Shown here: piece after piece, positions 1 to 8,255 of the stretch
How the letters are laid out: each line of letters opens with the position of its first letter
How positions within the stretch are numbered: the stretch's first letter is position 1
Assembly (NCBI GenBank): GCA_964492775.1
Contig: CAZBLH010000030.1
Coordinates: 1 to 19,956 of the forward strand
Direction of reading: 5' to 3'
DNA: 19,956 bases
Origin: WRDS01 sp964492775
Lineage (GTDB): Bacteria > Actinomycetota > Coriobacteriia > Anaerosomatales > PHET01
Notes under the pieces: model-generated
Database searches by the model: none
Told to the model about the DNA's origin: nothing
The model's input: only the letters and a program-made list of their open reading frames with translations
Position numbers and translations under genes: made by a program

Positions 1-66
1 GCGAACATCTACAACTTCGCTCCGTCGAAGATGATCTTCGCCTGGAAGGAGTCCGAGGACCACTAG
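1..66 (+). CDS. C-terminal tail of an unrecognised protein (5' end outside window)
   Basis: Frame 1 is open from the window edge to a TAG at 64-66 and encodes 21 residues ending in FAWKESEDH. The tail is followed 50 nt later by a strong intrinsic terminator, which supports a real gene end on this strand. The fragment is too short to assign a family. It does not contain the DPCxxC-H ending of an unprocessed [NiFe]-hydrogenase large subunit, so the downstream maturation protease does not identify it. Function unknown. Confidence 0.6.
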   Translation, partial: ANIYNFAPSKMIFAWKESEDH

Positions 67-116
67 GCGAAACGCCGAAAATGTGTAACTCTTAATGAGT
101 GATAGAGTTGCACCAG

Positions 117-155
117 AACGGGCCCCGGCAACCCGCCGGGGCCCGTTACCTTTTT
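117..155 (+). terminator. Rho-independent terminator after the partial first gene
   Basis: A perfect 12-bp stem, AACGGGCCCCGG (117-128) with CCGGGGCCCGTT (136-147), encloses a 7-nt loop and is followed by ACC and five T residues (151-155). The T run lies on the + side, so it ends transcription of the gene at 1-66 and isolates the radical SAM gene that starts at 226. Confidence 0.88.
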
Positions 156-225
156 CCCGGTCAATCGAAGTGACGAGGCGTGCCCGTCGTCGGCGCGCAG
201 CAACAAGGACGGAGAAGCGGCCCCT

Positions 226-1554
226 GTGTTTTCCGAAAGAGTCATCCGCCGAGCGCTAGGAATTCTCAACAGCAGGTATCTCGCAACTCAACCGGTTCAG
301 ATCGACTCTGTTCCCGGACCCGAGCACGGGAAACGGTACGTCCTGTACGCGCACGTACCCTTCTGCGAGCGTCTATGCACCTACTGCTCCTTCAACCGTT
401 TCCTCTACAAGGAAGACCGGGCGCGCGCCTACTTCGCTGACCTGCGGACCGAGATGCGCCGGGCTGCCGAGCTCGGCTACGACTTCGACTCCTTGTACAT
501 CGGCGGAGGCACGCCCACGATCCTCCTCGACGAGCTCGCCGAGACGATCGACCTGGCGCACGAGCTGTTCCCGTCACTCGCAGAGGTCTCCTCGGAGACC
601 AGCCCGAACCACCTGACCGACGAGCTTGTGTCGTACCTCTCATCACGAGTGCAGCGGCTCTCGGTCGGAGTCCAGAGCTTCGACGACAACCTGCTCCTGC
701 AGATGGACCGGTACGCGAAGTACGGCTGCGGGCAGGAGGTCTTCGAGCGCGTTGCGAGCATGGCGGGCAAGTTCCCGTCCTTCAACATCGACATGATCTT
801 CAACTTCCCCAGCCAGACCGAAGAGATCCTCGCCCGCGACATCGAGCTGGTGAAGCAGTCCGGGGCAAATCAGACCACGTTCTACCCGCTCATGGCCTCG
901 CCCACGCGCCGTAAGGAGCTCGCCGAGACGGTCGGCGACATCGACTACGACCGAGAGGTCCGCTACTACCAGCAGGTATGTGACGGACTGCTGCCGGAGT
1001 TCAACGCAGCGAGCGCGTGGACGTTCTCCCGCGATCCCTCCGCCATGATCGACGAGTACATCGTCGACTACCCGGAATACGTCGGTATCGGATCGGGCGC
1101 CCTGTCCTACCTCGGTGACACCGTTTACGGCAATACGTTCTCGCTGTCCGAGTACAGCGAGCGCATTCATTCAGGCCGCATGGGCGTAGTGAAGAAGGGT
1201 GAGCCTTACGGGTTCTTCGGCAGGATGCGCTACCGGTTCGTGACCGACCTGTTCGGGCTCAGGCTCGACAAGCGCAAGTTCCGGCGCGACTTCGGCATCC
1301 CGGTCGAGATCGGTCTCGGAGCCGAGTTGGCTTTTCTTGCCGCCGCAGGCGGGATCGCAAGGGTCACCACCGACGAGGTGACCCTCACCGACAAGGGCCG
1401 CTACCTGCTGCTGGTGATGATGCGCGAGACGCTCGCACTGTCTAATGATGCCCGCGACCGGGCCCGGGCCGAGCTTCCACTCGAGGAGCGCCTGCTGCTC
1501 CTTGAGGGCGACACGACGGCGCTGCTGCCCGAAGTCGGACTCGCTGCAGTCTAG
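226..1554 (+). CDS. HemN/HemW-family radical SAM protein (coproporphyrinogen oxidase-like)
   Basis: The 442-residue protein has the radical SAM cluster motif C47-x3-C51-x2-C54 in HVPFCERLCTYC, the GGGTPT SAM-binding segment at 93-98 and SVGVQSF near 146-152, all typical of the HemN/HemW/HutW group. True HemN oxidative decarboxylases carry a fourth cysteine (CxxxCxxCxC). Here the position after CSF is not cysteine, as in the haem chaperone HemW and in ChuW/HutW-type haem proteins. I therefore infer a haem- or porphyrin-handling radical SAM enzyme and do not assign coproporphyrinogen dehydrogenase activity. The start is GTG 226, with a GGAG about 11 nt upstream. At 442 residues it is longer than typical HemW (about 380-400). 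It sits 69 nt upstream of a hydrogenase-maturation protease on the same strand and is likely co-transcribed with it. Confidence 0.85.
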   Translation: MFSERVIRRALGILNSRYLATQPVQIDSVPGPEHGKRYVLYAHVPFCERLCTYCSFNRFLYKEDRARAYFADLRTEMRRAAELGYDFDSLYIGGGTPTILLDELAETIDLAHELFPSLAEVSSETSPNHLTDELVSYLSSRVQRLSVGVQSFDDNLLLQMDRYAKYGCGQEVFERVASMAGKFPSFNIDMIFNFPSQTEEILARDIELVKQSGANQTTFYPLMASPTRRKELAETVGDIDYDREVRYYQQVCDGLLPEFNAASAWTFSRDPSAMIDEYIVDYPEYVGIGSGALSYLGDTVYGNTFSLSEYSERIHSGRMGVVKKGEPYGFFGRMRYRFVTDLFGLRLDKRKFRRDFGIPVEIGLGAELAFLAAAGGIARVTTDEVTLTDKGRYLLLVMMRETLALSNDARDRARAELPLEERLLLLEGDTTALLPEVGLAAV

Positions 1555-1623
1555 ACCTCACTCGGCTACACTGGCATTCGCGCGTCATACCGGCGCGCCG
1601 CTTGAGCGACCCGGAGGACCTGC

Positions 1624-2229
1624 ATGGCTTCAGAACGCATACTCGTGATGGGTGTCGGCAATCCCCTGATGCGCGATGAGGGCGCCGGTCCCCGCGTAGC
1701 CGAGTTGCTGATGGACGGGTACACCTTCCCCGACGACGTCAGCGTCGTCGACGCTGGAACTATGGGACTATCCATCCTCGAGCTCCTCATCGACCTTGAG
1801 CACCTCATCGTCGTCGACGCGATCAAGGAGACGGGACACCCCGCGGGAACGGTTCTGCTGCTCACGCCGGAAGACCTCGCGGACAACCAGGTGATGCACT
1901 CGCTCCACGACATGCGCCTGATCGACGTACTCCAGCACGCCGCGCTGATGGACCGCATGCCCAAGACGACGGTCCTCATCGGCATCCAGATCGAGTCCAT
2001 TGACCAGTGGGTCCTGGAGCTGTCGCCCCCGGTCGAGGCTGCTCTGCCGATCGCCGCCTCGGCGGTCTTGGATGAGCTTGAGCGCCTCGGAGTCACACCG
2101 GAGCCTCGCGCCGACTCCGATGTGCACGCCGGCATCATCCGCGCGCTGCGGACGTACGAGCCCATGCCCGCCGAAGACGCGGGCGACGCTGCCGGCGACA
2201 CCGGCGATCAGTCAGAGACGTGTGCCTGA
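1624..2229 (+). CDS. [NiFe]-hydrogenase maturation protease (HyaD/HybD family)
   Basis: The 201-residue protein begins with the family signature GVGNPLMRDEG. Residues E19, D65 (in VVDA) and H95 (in SLHDMRL) fit the three nickel-sensing ligands known in HybD. These endopeptidases remove the C-terminal peptide of the hydrogenase large subunit after nickel insertion in the cytoplasm. The start is ATG 1624 with GGAGG at 1613-1617. The last 25 or so residues form an acidic, alanine- and glycine-rich tail beyond the usual domain (family members are commonly 150-170 residues). No hydrogenase structural or hyp genes are visible in the window, so its substrate must be encoded elsewhere. It ends 7 nt from the convergent transketolase gene. 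Confidence 0.88.
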   Translation: MASERILVMGVGNPLMRDEGAGPRVAELLMDGYTFPDDVSVVDAGTMGLSILELLIDLEHLIVVDAIKETGHPAGTVLLLTPEDLADNQVMHSLHDMRLIDVLQHAALMDRMPKTTVLIGIQIESIDQWVLELSPPVEAALPIAASAVLDELERLGVTPEPRADSDVHAGIIRALRTYEPMPAEDAGDAAGDTGDQSETCA

Positions 2230-2236
2230 GCCGCTC

Positions 2237-4159
2237 TCAGCTTGCTCGGGCCAGTATCTCGGTGATCGAGGTGCCGATACCGTCCACATCTAGCCCGGCA
2301 GCCGCGAGGATGTCTTCGGCCACCCCAGAGCTCTGGTAGTCGCGCACGCCGAGACGGACGAGCACGGCATCGGTGCGGTGCTCGGCAAGCCACTCCGCCA
2401 CCGACGCGCCCAGTCCGGTTCGGACGTTGTGGTCCTCGACCGTGACGATCAAGCCTGTGGCGGCCGCGGCCCACATCGCATCCTCGTCCAGGTCCAGCGG
2501 GCACGCCACAATGCCGACAGCGAGGTCTTCCCCGGCTTCTCTCAGCCGATCGGCCGCGGACACCGTCGGCCCTGCGACGGTACCCATGGTGAGCACAGCT
2601 GCCCGGCGTCCGGTGCGAGCCCAGTCAATGCGTCCGTATTCGAACTCGTAACCGTCCGCGAAGAGCGGCTGACAATCCTCGGCAAGCACCACAGGCAGCT
2701 TGCTGCGGCCCATGGCGAGCGCGACGCAGCCGGGAATCGCGGTCATTGCCCTCACGGCGCGGTCCGTCTGGTTCGGGTCGGCCGGCACGATGACTTTCCA
2801 GCCATAGAAATCGCGCAGAGCACCCACATAGTCGAGGCACTGGTGGGTCTTCCCGTCTTCGCCGACATCGAGCCCGCAGTGCGTCAGCACGAGCTTGAGT
2901 GCAGCGCCGTTGATGTCATTCAGCCGCTGCTGGTTGTAGACCTCATCGATCCCGAACACTCCGAATCCCGCGTGGAACGCCACGACACCCGGGACGGTTG
3001 AGAGTGCGCCGATCATCGTGGCAGCGTTATGCTCCCCTACCCCGCACTGGATGAAAGCGTCGGGGCGTGCCTTCGCGAAGCCGCCGGTCTTGACCGACTC
3101 GGCGAGGTCGCAGTCTGACACCGCAATGACGGTATCCGGGTTGGCCTCGGCGATGTCGACGAGCGCGCTGCCCCAAGCCGAACGGTTGTCGGTCTTGTCC
3201 GCGGGCGTGTACACCCGGGGCACACCGCTGTCGAGCGGCACAACCGGCGTGCTGTGCTCTAGCGCCTGCGTCGGACACGGGTCCCCCCGACGAGCCCGCG
3301 CGGCCTCGAGAGCGCCTGCATCGAGTCCGAGTTCGGACATGGCCTGCGCGTACTCGTCGGGCTTCAGTGCCCTCCCATGGAACTCGGCCTTGTCCTCCAT
3401 GAACGAGACGCCCTTGCCGATCACGGTGTTGGCAAGGACCACGCTCGGCACTCCATCACTCTCGGCGGCTGCGAGCGCGGCACGCAAGTCCTCAAGATCG
3501 TGTCCGTCGCACTCGTAGACCTCCCAGCCATCAGCCTCCCACGTCTCATGCATCGGCACGTCGAGAACGTCGTAGGTGTGTCCCGAAATCTGGATGCGGT
3601 TCCAGTCAACAACAGCTGTTATGTTGCCAAGGCCGCGCATGGCCGCGAGCCGGCGCGCCTCCGCCACCTGGCCTTTGTGCTGCTCCCCGTCGGACATGGC
3701 GACGAACGTGTGCCAGTCGGCGCCGGTCAATGCTGCGCCGATCGCGAAGCCTACGCCCGCCGAGAGGCCCTGGCCGAGATTGCCGGTTGACCACTCGATC
3801 CCGGGCACAGAGCGCTCGACGTGTCCCTCGAAGACACTGCCGGCCTGCCGGAAGTGCGCCTCCACCTCATCGAGCGGGAAGAAACCCGCACAGGCCATCG
3901 CGGTATACACGCCCGGTGAGGTGTGCCCATGGGAGATGACAACCCTATCCCGCTTGTCCCACCTTGGCTGATCCGGACGCAGACGGGCCATCGAGTACAG
4001 CAGCGTGTAGATCTCCATCGAGGAAAACGAGCCACCCGGATGCCCCGATCCGGCGACCGACGTTGCCGTCAGCACTGCGCCACGCGACACAAGAGCCCGC
4101 CGCTCCAGCTCCTCTCGCATCTCGGCGGACAAGGCCCTGGCGAATCCACGGTTCAGCAC
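2237..4159 (-). CDS. tkt: Transketolase, single-chain, resembling fused N and C halves of the split type
   Basis: A thiamine-diphosphate enzyme that moves two-carbon ketol units between sugar phosphates in the non-oxidative pentose phosphate pathway (cytoplasm). From the chosen start it has 640 residues: SGHPGG near 38-43, HGHTSPG at 78-84, STGNLGQGLS at 124-133, the TPP segment SDGE (156-159) with N187, the catalytic-type glutamate E376 in GVGEHNA, and GEDGKTHQ at 433-440. The first half resembles the separate N-terminal subunit of split transketolases, joined here to the C-terminal half by a linker around 290-320. The TPP motif has S where G is usual. The start GTG 4159 is preferred because AGAGGGA lies about 8 nt upstream; the GTG at 4183 has no such site. 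It is divergent from the phosphatase at 4249 and convergent with the hydrogenase protease. A specialised transketolase-like role is possible. Confidence 0.9.
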   Translation of the reverse strand: MLNRGFARALSAEMREELERRALVSRGAVLTATSVAGSGHPGGSFSSMEIYTLLYSMARLRPDQPRWDKRDRVVISHGHTSPGVYTAMACAGFFPLDEVEAHFRQAGSVFEGHVERSVPGIEWSTGNLGQGLSAGVGFAIGAALTGADWHTFVAMSDGEQHKGQVAEARRLAAMRGLGNITAVVDWNRIQISGHTYDVLDVPMHETWEADGWEVYECDGHDLEDLRAALAAAESDGVPSVVLANTVIGKGVSFMEDKAEFHGRALKPDEYAQAMSELGLDAGALEAARARRGDPCPTQALEHSTPVVPLDSGVPRVYTPADKTDNRSAWGSALVDIAEANPDTVIAVSDCDLAESVKTGGFAKARPDAFIQCGVGEHNAATMIGALSTVPGVVAFHAGFGVFGIDEVYNQQRLNDINGAALKLVLTHCGLDVGEDGKTHQCLDYVGALRDFYGWKVIVPADPNQTDRAVRAMTAIPGCVALAMGRSKLPVVLAEDCQPLFADGYEFEYGRIDWARTGRRAAVLTMGTVAGPTVSAADRLREAGEDLAVGIVACPLDLDEDAMWAAAATGLIVTVEDHNVRTGLGASVAEWLAEHRTDAVLVRLGVRDYQSSGVAEDILAAAGLDVDGIGTSITEILARAS

Positions 4160-4248
4160 GTGAGTCCCTCTCTGTCGCGGCACTATCGCAAAGCATCCGG
4201 GTACACTGGAAGCAACACCCCGTATTCATTATCCCCGAGGAGGCATCG

Positions 4249-5064
4249 ATGGGCGATCATCTGCTCACCGTCCGGACTGCAGCCGCAGCAGCCGGGGCGC
4301 TCGTCCGGTCGCGCGCTAACTCGGCGGGAGCAGTTCGATCAAAGTCCACGGGCATCGACCTCGTCAGCGAGACCGATATCGCTGCCGGAGTGGAGGCCGT
4401 GCGCGCCATCCTCGCTCATGACCCTCACGCCACCTTCGTGGTCGAGGAGCCCGAAGTCTTCGAGCTGACCGGCGCCAGCCAGGGCGACCTGCACTCCGGC
4501 TTAGTCTGGGTGATCGACCCCATCGACGGGACGACCTCGTTCCTTCACGGCTTCCCCTGCTACTCCGTTTCAATCGCACTGCTCCGCGACGGGCAGCCCC
4601 AGGTGGGCGCCGTCTACAACGCAGCTCTCGACGAGATGTGCTGGGCAGCGGTTGGCCAAGGGGCGTTCCGTGATGGAGTCCGACTCACAAATGAGGGCTT
4701 CACGAGCCTCCAGCGGGCCGTACTGGTCACGGGCTTCCCCTACGACCGCACCGACCCCCTCGAGCGCCAGCTGCGTGTCCTGAGCGCGTTCCTGCGGCAT
4801 CCGGTTCAAGACATCCGGAGAGACGGCTCGGCGGCCATCGACTGCTGCAACGTGGCCGGGAACCGCTGCGACGGCTACTGGGAGTACGGGCTCAAGGTCT
4901 GGGACATGGCCGCAGGCGTCCTCATCTGCCAAGAGTCCGGAGCGACCGTCACCGACATATCCGGCAACCCCTGGACTCCGGATTCAGACTCCATCTGCAC
5001 GGCCAACGCAGAGCTCCACGCGCTCATGCTCGAGCTGATCGCGGAGTCATCGGCTGCATTCTGA
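4249..5064 (+). CDS. Inositol-monophosphatase-family phosphatase
   Basis: The 271-residue protein carries both family motifs: DPIDGTTSF from D90, with D90 and D93 as metal ligands, and WDMAAG at 218-223, with D219. An upstream acidic pair, E66-E67 in VVEEPE, fits the first metal-binding glutamate. Relatives hydrolyse inositol monophosphate, histidinol phosphate, fructose-1,6-bisphosphate or PAP with Mg2+, and the substrate here cannot be told from sequence. The start is ATG 4249, fixed by GAGGAGG about 8 nt upstream; the open frame reaches further left but only as antisense to transketolase. It shares an 89-nt divergent intergenic region with tkt, where TACACT at 4202-4207 could be a -10 element. 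It ends 13 nt from the convergent hemY copy, with no obvious terminator between. Confidence 0.88.
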   Translation: MGDHLLTVRTAAAAAGALVRSRANSAGAVRSKSTGIDLVSETDIAAGVEAVRAILAHDPHATFVVEEPEVFELTGASQGDLHSGLVWVIDPIDGTTSFLHGFPCYSVSIALLRDGQPQVGAVYNAALDEMCWAAVGQGAFRDGVRLTNEGFTSLQRAVLVTGFPYDRTDPLERQLRVLSAFLRHPVQDIRRDGSAAIDCCNVAGNRCDGYWEYGLKVWDMAAGVLICQESGATVTDISGNPWTPDSDSICTANAELHALMLELIAESSAAF

Positions 5065-5077
5065 GCGCCTGCGAGCG

Positions 5078-6595
5078 TCAGTGCGCGGCGCGCTCCTTGG
5101 GCTCCGCGTCCTCGGCAAGCGTGATGCCGAGGTCCGCGAGTACCTTGCTCACGGCGTGCTCACCACTCTCGAGGCAGTTGGGGATGCCTACCCCGCGGTA
5201 GCCTCCACCCGCCAGCGCCAGGCCGGGGACCTTTGCAACAAGCGCCTCGATCTCATCGATCCGGTCGAGGTGCCCGAGCGTATACTGCGGCATGCCGAGG
5301 TTCCAACGGAAGACGCGCGAGAAGACTGGCTTCGCGTCCGGGCGCAAGCCGAGCAGCTCCACGAGTTCCTGCCGTACGATCTCGACGAGTTCCTCGTCGG
5401 ACTTCTCGAGCAGGTGCTGGTTGCGCGGTCCGCCGATGAAGCCCCGCAGGAGGACGCGCCCTTCGGGGGTACGGTCCGGCCACTTCGACGAGGACAGCGT
5501 CACAGCGAGCAGAGGCCGCTTCTCGACGAGCGGAGAAAGGATGCCGAACCACTTCTTGGGGAACGGACAGTCCTCGGCGCGGAACGCGATCGGCACCGTC
5601 GCAGATGAGGAGCACGGGATCTCGCCGAGCAACGCACCGATCCGCGTGTCCAGGGGCGACACGAGTTTCTCGGCAGCCCAGACCTCGGTTGCCACGATCA
5701 CGGCGTCACCGTGGATCTCCTCGCCTGTCTCAAGTGTCACGGTCCAGGAGTTGTCCGTGTTGCGATCGACCGCCGTTACGGCGACGCCGGAGCGGATGCG
5801 GTCGGGCCCGATCTTCTCGGCGATCTTGTCGGTGAAGTACTGCATACCGAGGCGGAAGGAGCTGAAGAACGTCCGCGGCTTCGCACCGGGCTTGGCCGGG
5901 TACTTGCGCTTCATCTCCTCCACCTTCTTGCGCTGTGCGAGGAAGCCTTTGACGAGCGAGCCGTACTCCTGCTCCATCTCGAGCAGGTTCGGGAAGGTCG
6001 CGGCGAGCGACATCTGGCTCGGGTCAGAGGCGTGTACGCCACCGACGAGCGGCTCGGCGAGGCGGTCGAGGCATTCTCGACCCATGCGGCGAACCACAAG
6101 GCTCTCAAGCGTCTCGTCGTGCTGCTGTGCCGTGTCACCCTCCGGCCAGACTTCCTTGCGCGGAAGGAAGTAGTCCAGTCCCATGCGGAACTTGGCCGGC
6201 CACGAGTACAGCGGAGTAGTCGCGAGCGGGATGATCTTGGTCGGCGCGAACATCATGATTCCGTCGGGCAATGGGATGAGACGGTTGCCCTTGACCACGA
6301 GCGTGGTCTTGTTCTCGTCGCAGCTTGGCGTGATCTCGTCGGCGAACCCAAGCGACGCGGCAATGCGTGCAATCGCGGGCTTGGCCGTCAAGAAGGCGTC
6401 GGAGCCGCCGTCGACCACGTAGCGGCCACCCTCGGGGTCATCCACGATTTCAGTGGCCAGCTTGCCGCCCAAGCGCTCGTCCCGCTCGATGAGCATGACA
6501 TCGACGTCATGCCCCTCGTTCTCGGCAGCCCTGATGACCTTGTACGCGGCGCCGAGGCCGGCAGCCCCGCCTCCGATGACTATGATCCGCTTCAC
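5078..6595 (-). CDS. hemY/cgoX: Coproporphyrinogen/protoporphyrinogen oxidase, second tandem paralogue
   Basis: The 505-residue FAD-dependent oxidase of the HemY/CgoX type has an N-terminal dinucleotide fold (VIGGGAAGLGAAY from residue 6), ERDERLGGKL as the second FAD contact, and the C-terminal FAD-closing segment GGGYRGVGIPNCLESG. The reaction is six-electron oxidation of a porphyrinogen, which in actinobacteria is normally coproporphyrinogen III to coproporphyrin III. The start is GTG 6595 with GGGAGG about 8 nt upstream. The G-T-G overlaps the TGA of the upstream paralogue (GTGA), indicating translational coupling. The two proteins are alike along their whole length, including GRECLDRLAEPLVGG and RTFFSSFR, so this is a tandem duplication. 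No motif is lost in either copy. Whether this copy takes a different porphyrinogen or acceptor cannot be seen. Confidence 0.9.
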   Translation of the reverse strand: MKRIIVIGGGAAGLGAAYKVIRAAENEGHDVDVMLIERDERLGGKLATEIVDDPEGGRYVVDGGSDAFLTAKPAIARIAASLGFADEITPSCDENKTTLVVKGNRLIPLPDGIMMFAPTKIIPLATTPLYSWPAKFRMGLDYFLPRKEVWPEGDTAQQHDETLESLVVRRMGRECLDRLAEPLVGGVHASDPSQMSLAATFPNLLEMEQEYGSLVKGFLAQRKKVEEMKRKYPAKPGAKPRTFFSSFRLGMQYFTDKIAEKIGPDRIRSGVAVTAVDRNTDNSWTVTLETGEEIHGDAVIVATEVWAAEKLVSPLDTRIGALLGEIPCSSSATVPIAFRAEDCPFPKKWFGILSPLVEKRPLLAVTLSSSKWPDRTPEGRVLLRGFIGGPRNQHLLEKSDEELVEIVRQELVELLGLRPDAKPVFSRVFRWNLGMPQYTLGHLDRIDEIEALVAKVPGLALAGGGYRGVGIPNCLESGEHAVSKVLADLGITLAEDAEPKERAAH

Positions 6596-8163
6596 GCACT
6601 TCCTCCCTTAGCCTGCGCGACACCTGCGCCGCCGACAGTACCGTGTTGTCCCGAACCCGCGCCAGGGTGCCCGGCCGGGGCCTCATCCTGCACCATGATG
6701 CCGAGATCCGCGAGCACCTTTGCCGCGGCGTTCTGGCCGCTCTCGAGGCAGTTCGGCACGCCGACGCCCCGGTAGGCGCCTCCGGCAACCGCGAGGCCCC
6801 TGATTGCCTCCGCACGCCGCTCGATCTCATCCACGCGGTCGAGGTGCCCGAGCGTGTACTGAGGCATCCCGCCTTCCCACCTGAAGAGCTTGGCGTAGAG
6901 CGGCTGCGCTCCCTCCCTGATGCCCAACAGGTCGATGAGTTGGGTGCGAGCCAGCTCGATAAGCTCCTCGTCGCTTCCGTCCAGGACCTCCTGGTCCCTC
7001 GGCCCGCCGAGAAACCCGCGCAGCAGCACGGTACCCTGCGGTGCGCGGTCCGGCCACTTGGAGGACATGAGTGATACGCCGGTGAGCGGACGGTGCTCGA
7101 CGAGCGGGGACAGGATCCCATGCCAACTCTTGTCGAACGGGCAGTCCTTCTCGTCGAAGGCCATGATGACCGTCGCCGACGAAGAGCACGGGATCTGCGC
7201 GATCAGGTCGCCCATCTGCTTATCGACGCCCGACACAAGCCGCGTGGCGGCCCATGCCTCGGTGGCCACGATGACCGCATCTCCGGTGAGCACCTCGCCG
7301 GTATCGAGCGTGAGCTCGAACCCGGCGCCCCGACGCTCAAGCCGTGTTGCCGCCACGCCGGTCCGAATGTTCTCACGCCCGGCCGCATCAGCAAGGCTGT
7401 CGGTCAGATACTGGAGCCCCTGTCGGAAGGAGCTGAAGAAAGTCCGGCGTGGAGCGCCCGGCTTGGGCGGATACTTGCGCCGCATCTCCTCGATCTTCTT
7501 GCGCTGCGCAAGGAAACCGCGAATGAGCGAACCGTGCTCCTGCTCCATCTCGAGAAGCATCGGGTACGTCGCCGCAAGAGACATGTCTTTGGGATCGGAG
7601 CCGTTGATGCCACCCACGAGCGGCTCTGCGAGCCTGTCGAGGCACTCACGGCCCATCCGGCGCACCACCAGGCTCTCCACCGACTCGTCGTGCTGCTGCG
7701 CCGTTTCACCCTCGGCCCAGTGCTCCTTGCGCGGGACTACGAGATCAAGCGCCATTCGGAGCTTCGCAGGCCAGGAGTAAAGCGGCGTCGTTGCCATCGG
7801 CAGGACCTTGGTGGGCGCGAACATCATGATGCCGTCGGGCATCTCGACGAGACGGCCACCTTTGACGATGAACGTCCTCTTGTTCTCGTCGACCGTGCCG
7901 GTGAGGTCTTCGGCGATACCGAGCTGCTCGGCGACCTTGCGAACCGCCGGCTTGTCGGTCAGGAACGAATCCGAACCCCCGTCGGCGATGTAGGTGCGCC
8001 CCTGCGCATCGGTGCCATAATCTGTGAACAGTTTGCCGCCGAGCCGTTCATCACGCTCGACGAGCTCGAAGTTCAGGTCTGCCCCTGCGGCGGCAGCTAG
8101 CTTAATCCGATGGGCTGCGCCAAGTCCGGCCACGCCCCCACCAACAATCAGAACACGCGCCAC
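6592..8163 (-). CDS. hemY/cgoX: Coproporphyrinogen/protoporphyrinogen oxidase, first tandem paralogue
   Basis: From the chosen start it has 523 residues. The FAD-binding motif VGGGVAGLGAAH is at the very N-terminus, followed by ERDERLGGKL, and GGAYRGVGVPNCLESG lies near the C-terminus. Functionally it is the porphyrinogen oxidase next to ferrochelatase, matching the known hemE-hemH-hemY gene order of Gram-positive bacteria. The start GTG 8163 is chosen because GGGGAG lies 7 nt upstream and the product then begins MARVLIVGGG; the ATG at 8193 lacks a ribosome site and would add ten unlikely residues. About 30 residues at the C-terminus are a glycine- and alanine-rich tail not shared with the other copy. 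A 92-nt gap separates it from hemH, so it could also have its own promoter. Confidence 0.91.
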   Translation of the reverse strand: MARVLIVGGGVAGLGAAHRIKLAAAAGADLNFELVERDERLGGKLFTDYGTDAQGRTYIADGGSDSFLTDKPAVRKVAEQLGIAEDLTGTVDENKRTFIVKGGRLVEMPDGIMMFAPTKVLPMATTPLYSWPAKLRMALDLVVPRKEHWAEGETAQQHDESVESLVVRRMGRECLDRLAEPLVGGINGSDPKDMSLAATYPMLLEMEQEHGSLIRGFLAQRKKIEEMRRKYPPKPGAPRRTFFSSFRQGLQYLTDSLADAAGRENIRTGVAATRLERRGAGFELTLDTGEVLTGDAVIVATEAWAATRLVSGVDKQMGDLIAQIPCSSSATVIMAFDEKDCPFDKSWHGILSPLVEHRPLTGVSLMSSKWPDRAPQGTVLLRGFLGGPRDQEVLDGSDEELIELARTQLIDLLGIREGAQPLYAKLFRWEGGMPQYTLGHLDRVDEIERRAEAIRGLAVAGGAYRGVGVPNCLESGQNAAAKVLADLGIMVQDEAPAGHPGAGSGQHGTVGGAGVAQAKGGSA

Positions 8164-8255
8164 AGTCCGGCTCCCCAATCTCCAAATGGTCATAGTGCGA
8201 CAAGGTCAGGGCAATGCCGGATTCGCCCACAGTGCGCAACTAGATTAACACTAAT

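Noticed and set aside
1..66. Assigning the partial gene to a hydrogenase subunit or PPOX-fold enzyme
   Set aside because: Only 21 residues are visible with no motif; any name would be a guess from neighbours.
3964..4248. N-terminal extension of the phosphatase to an ATG at 3964
   Set aside because: The added 95 residues run antisense to the transketolase N-terminus, resemble no protein, and would ignore the strong GAGGAGG in front of ATG 4249.
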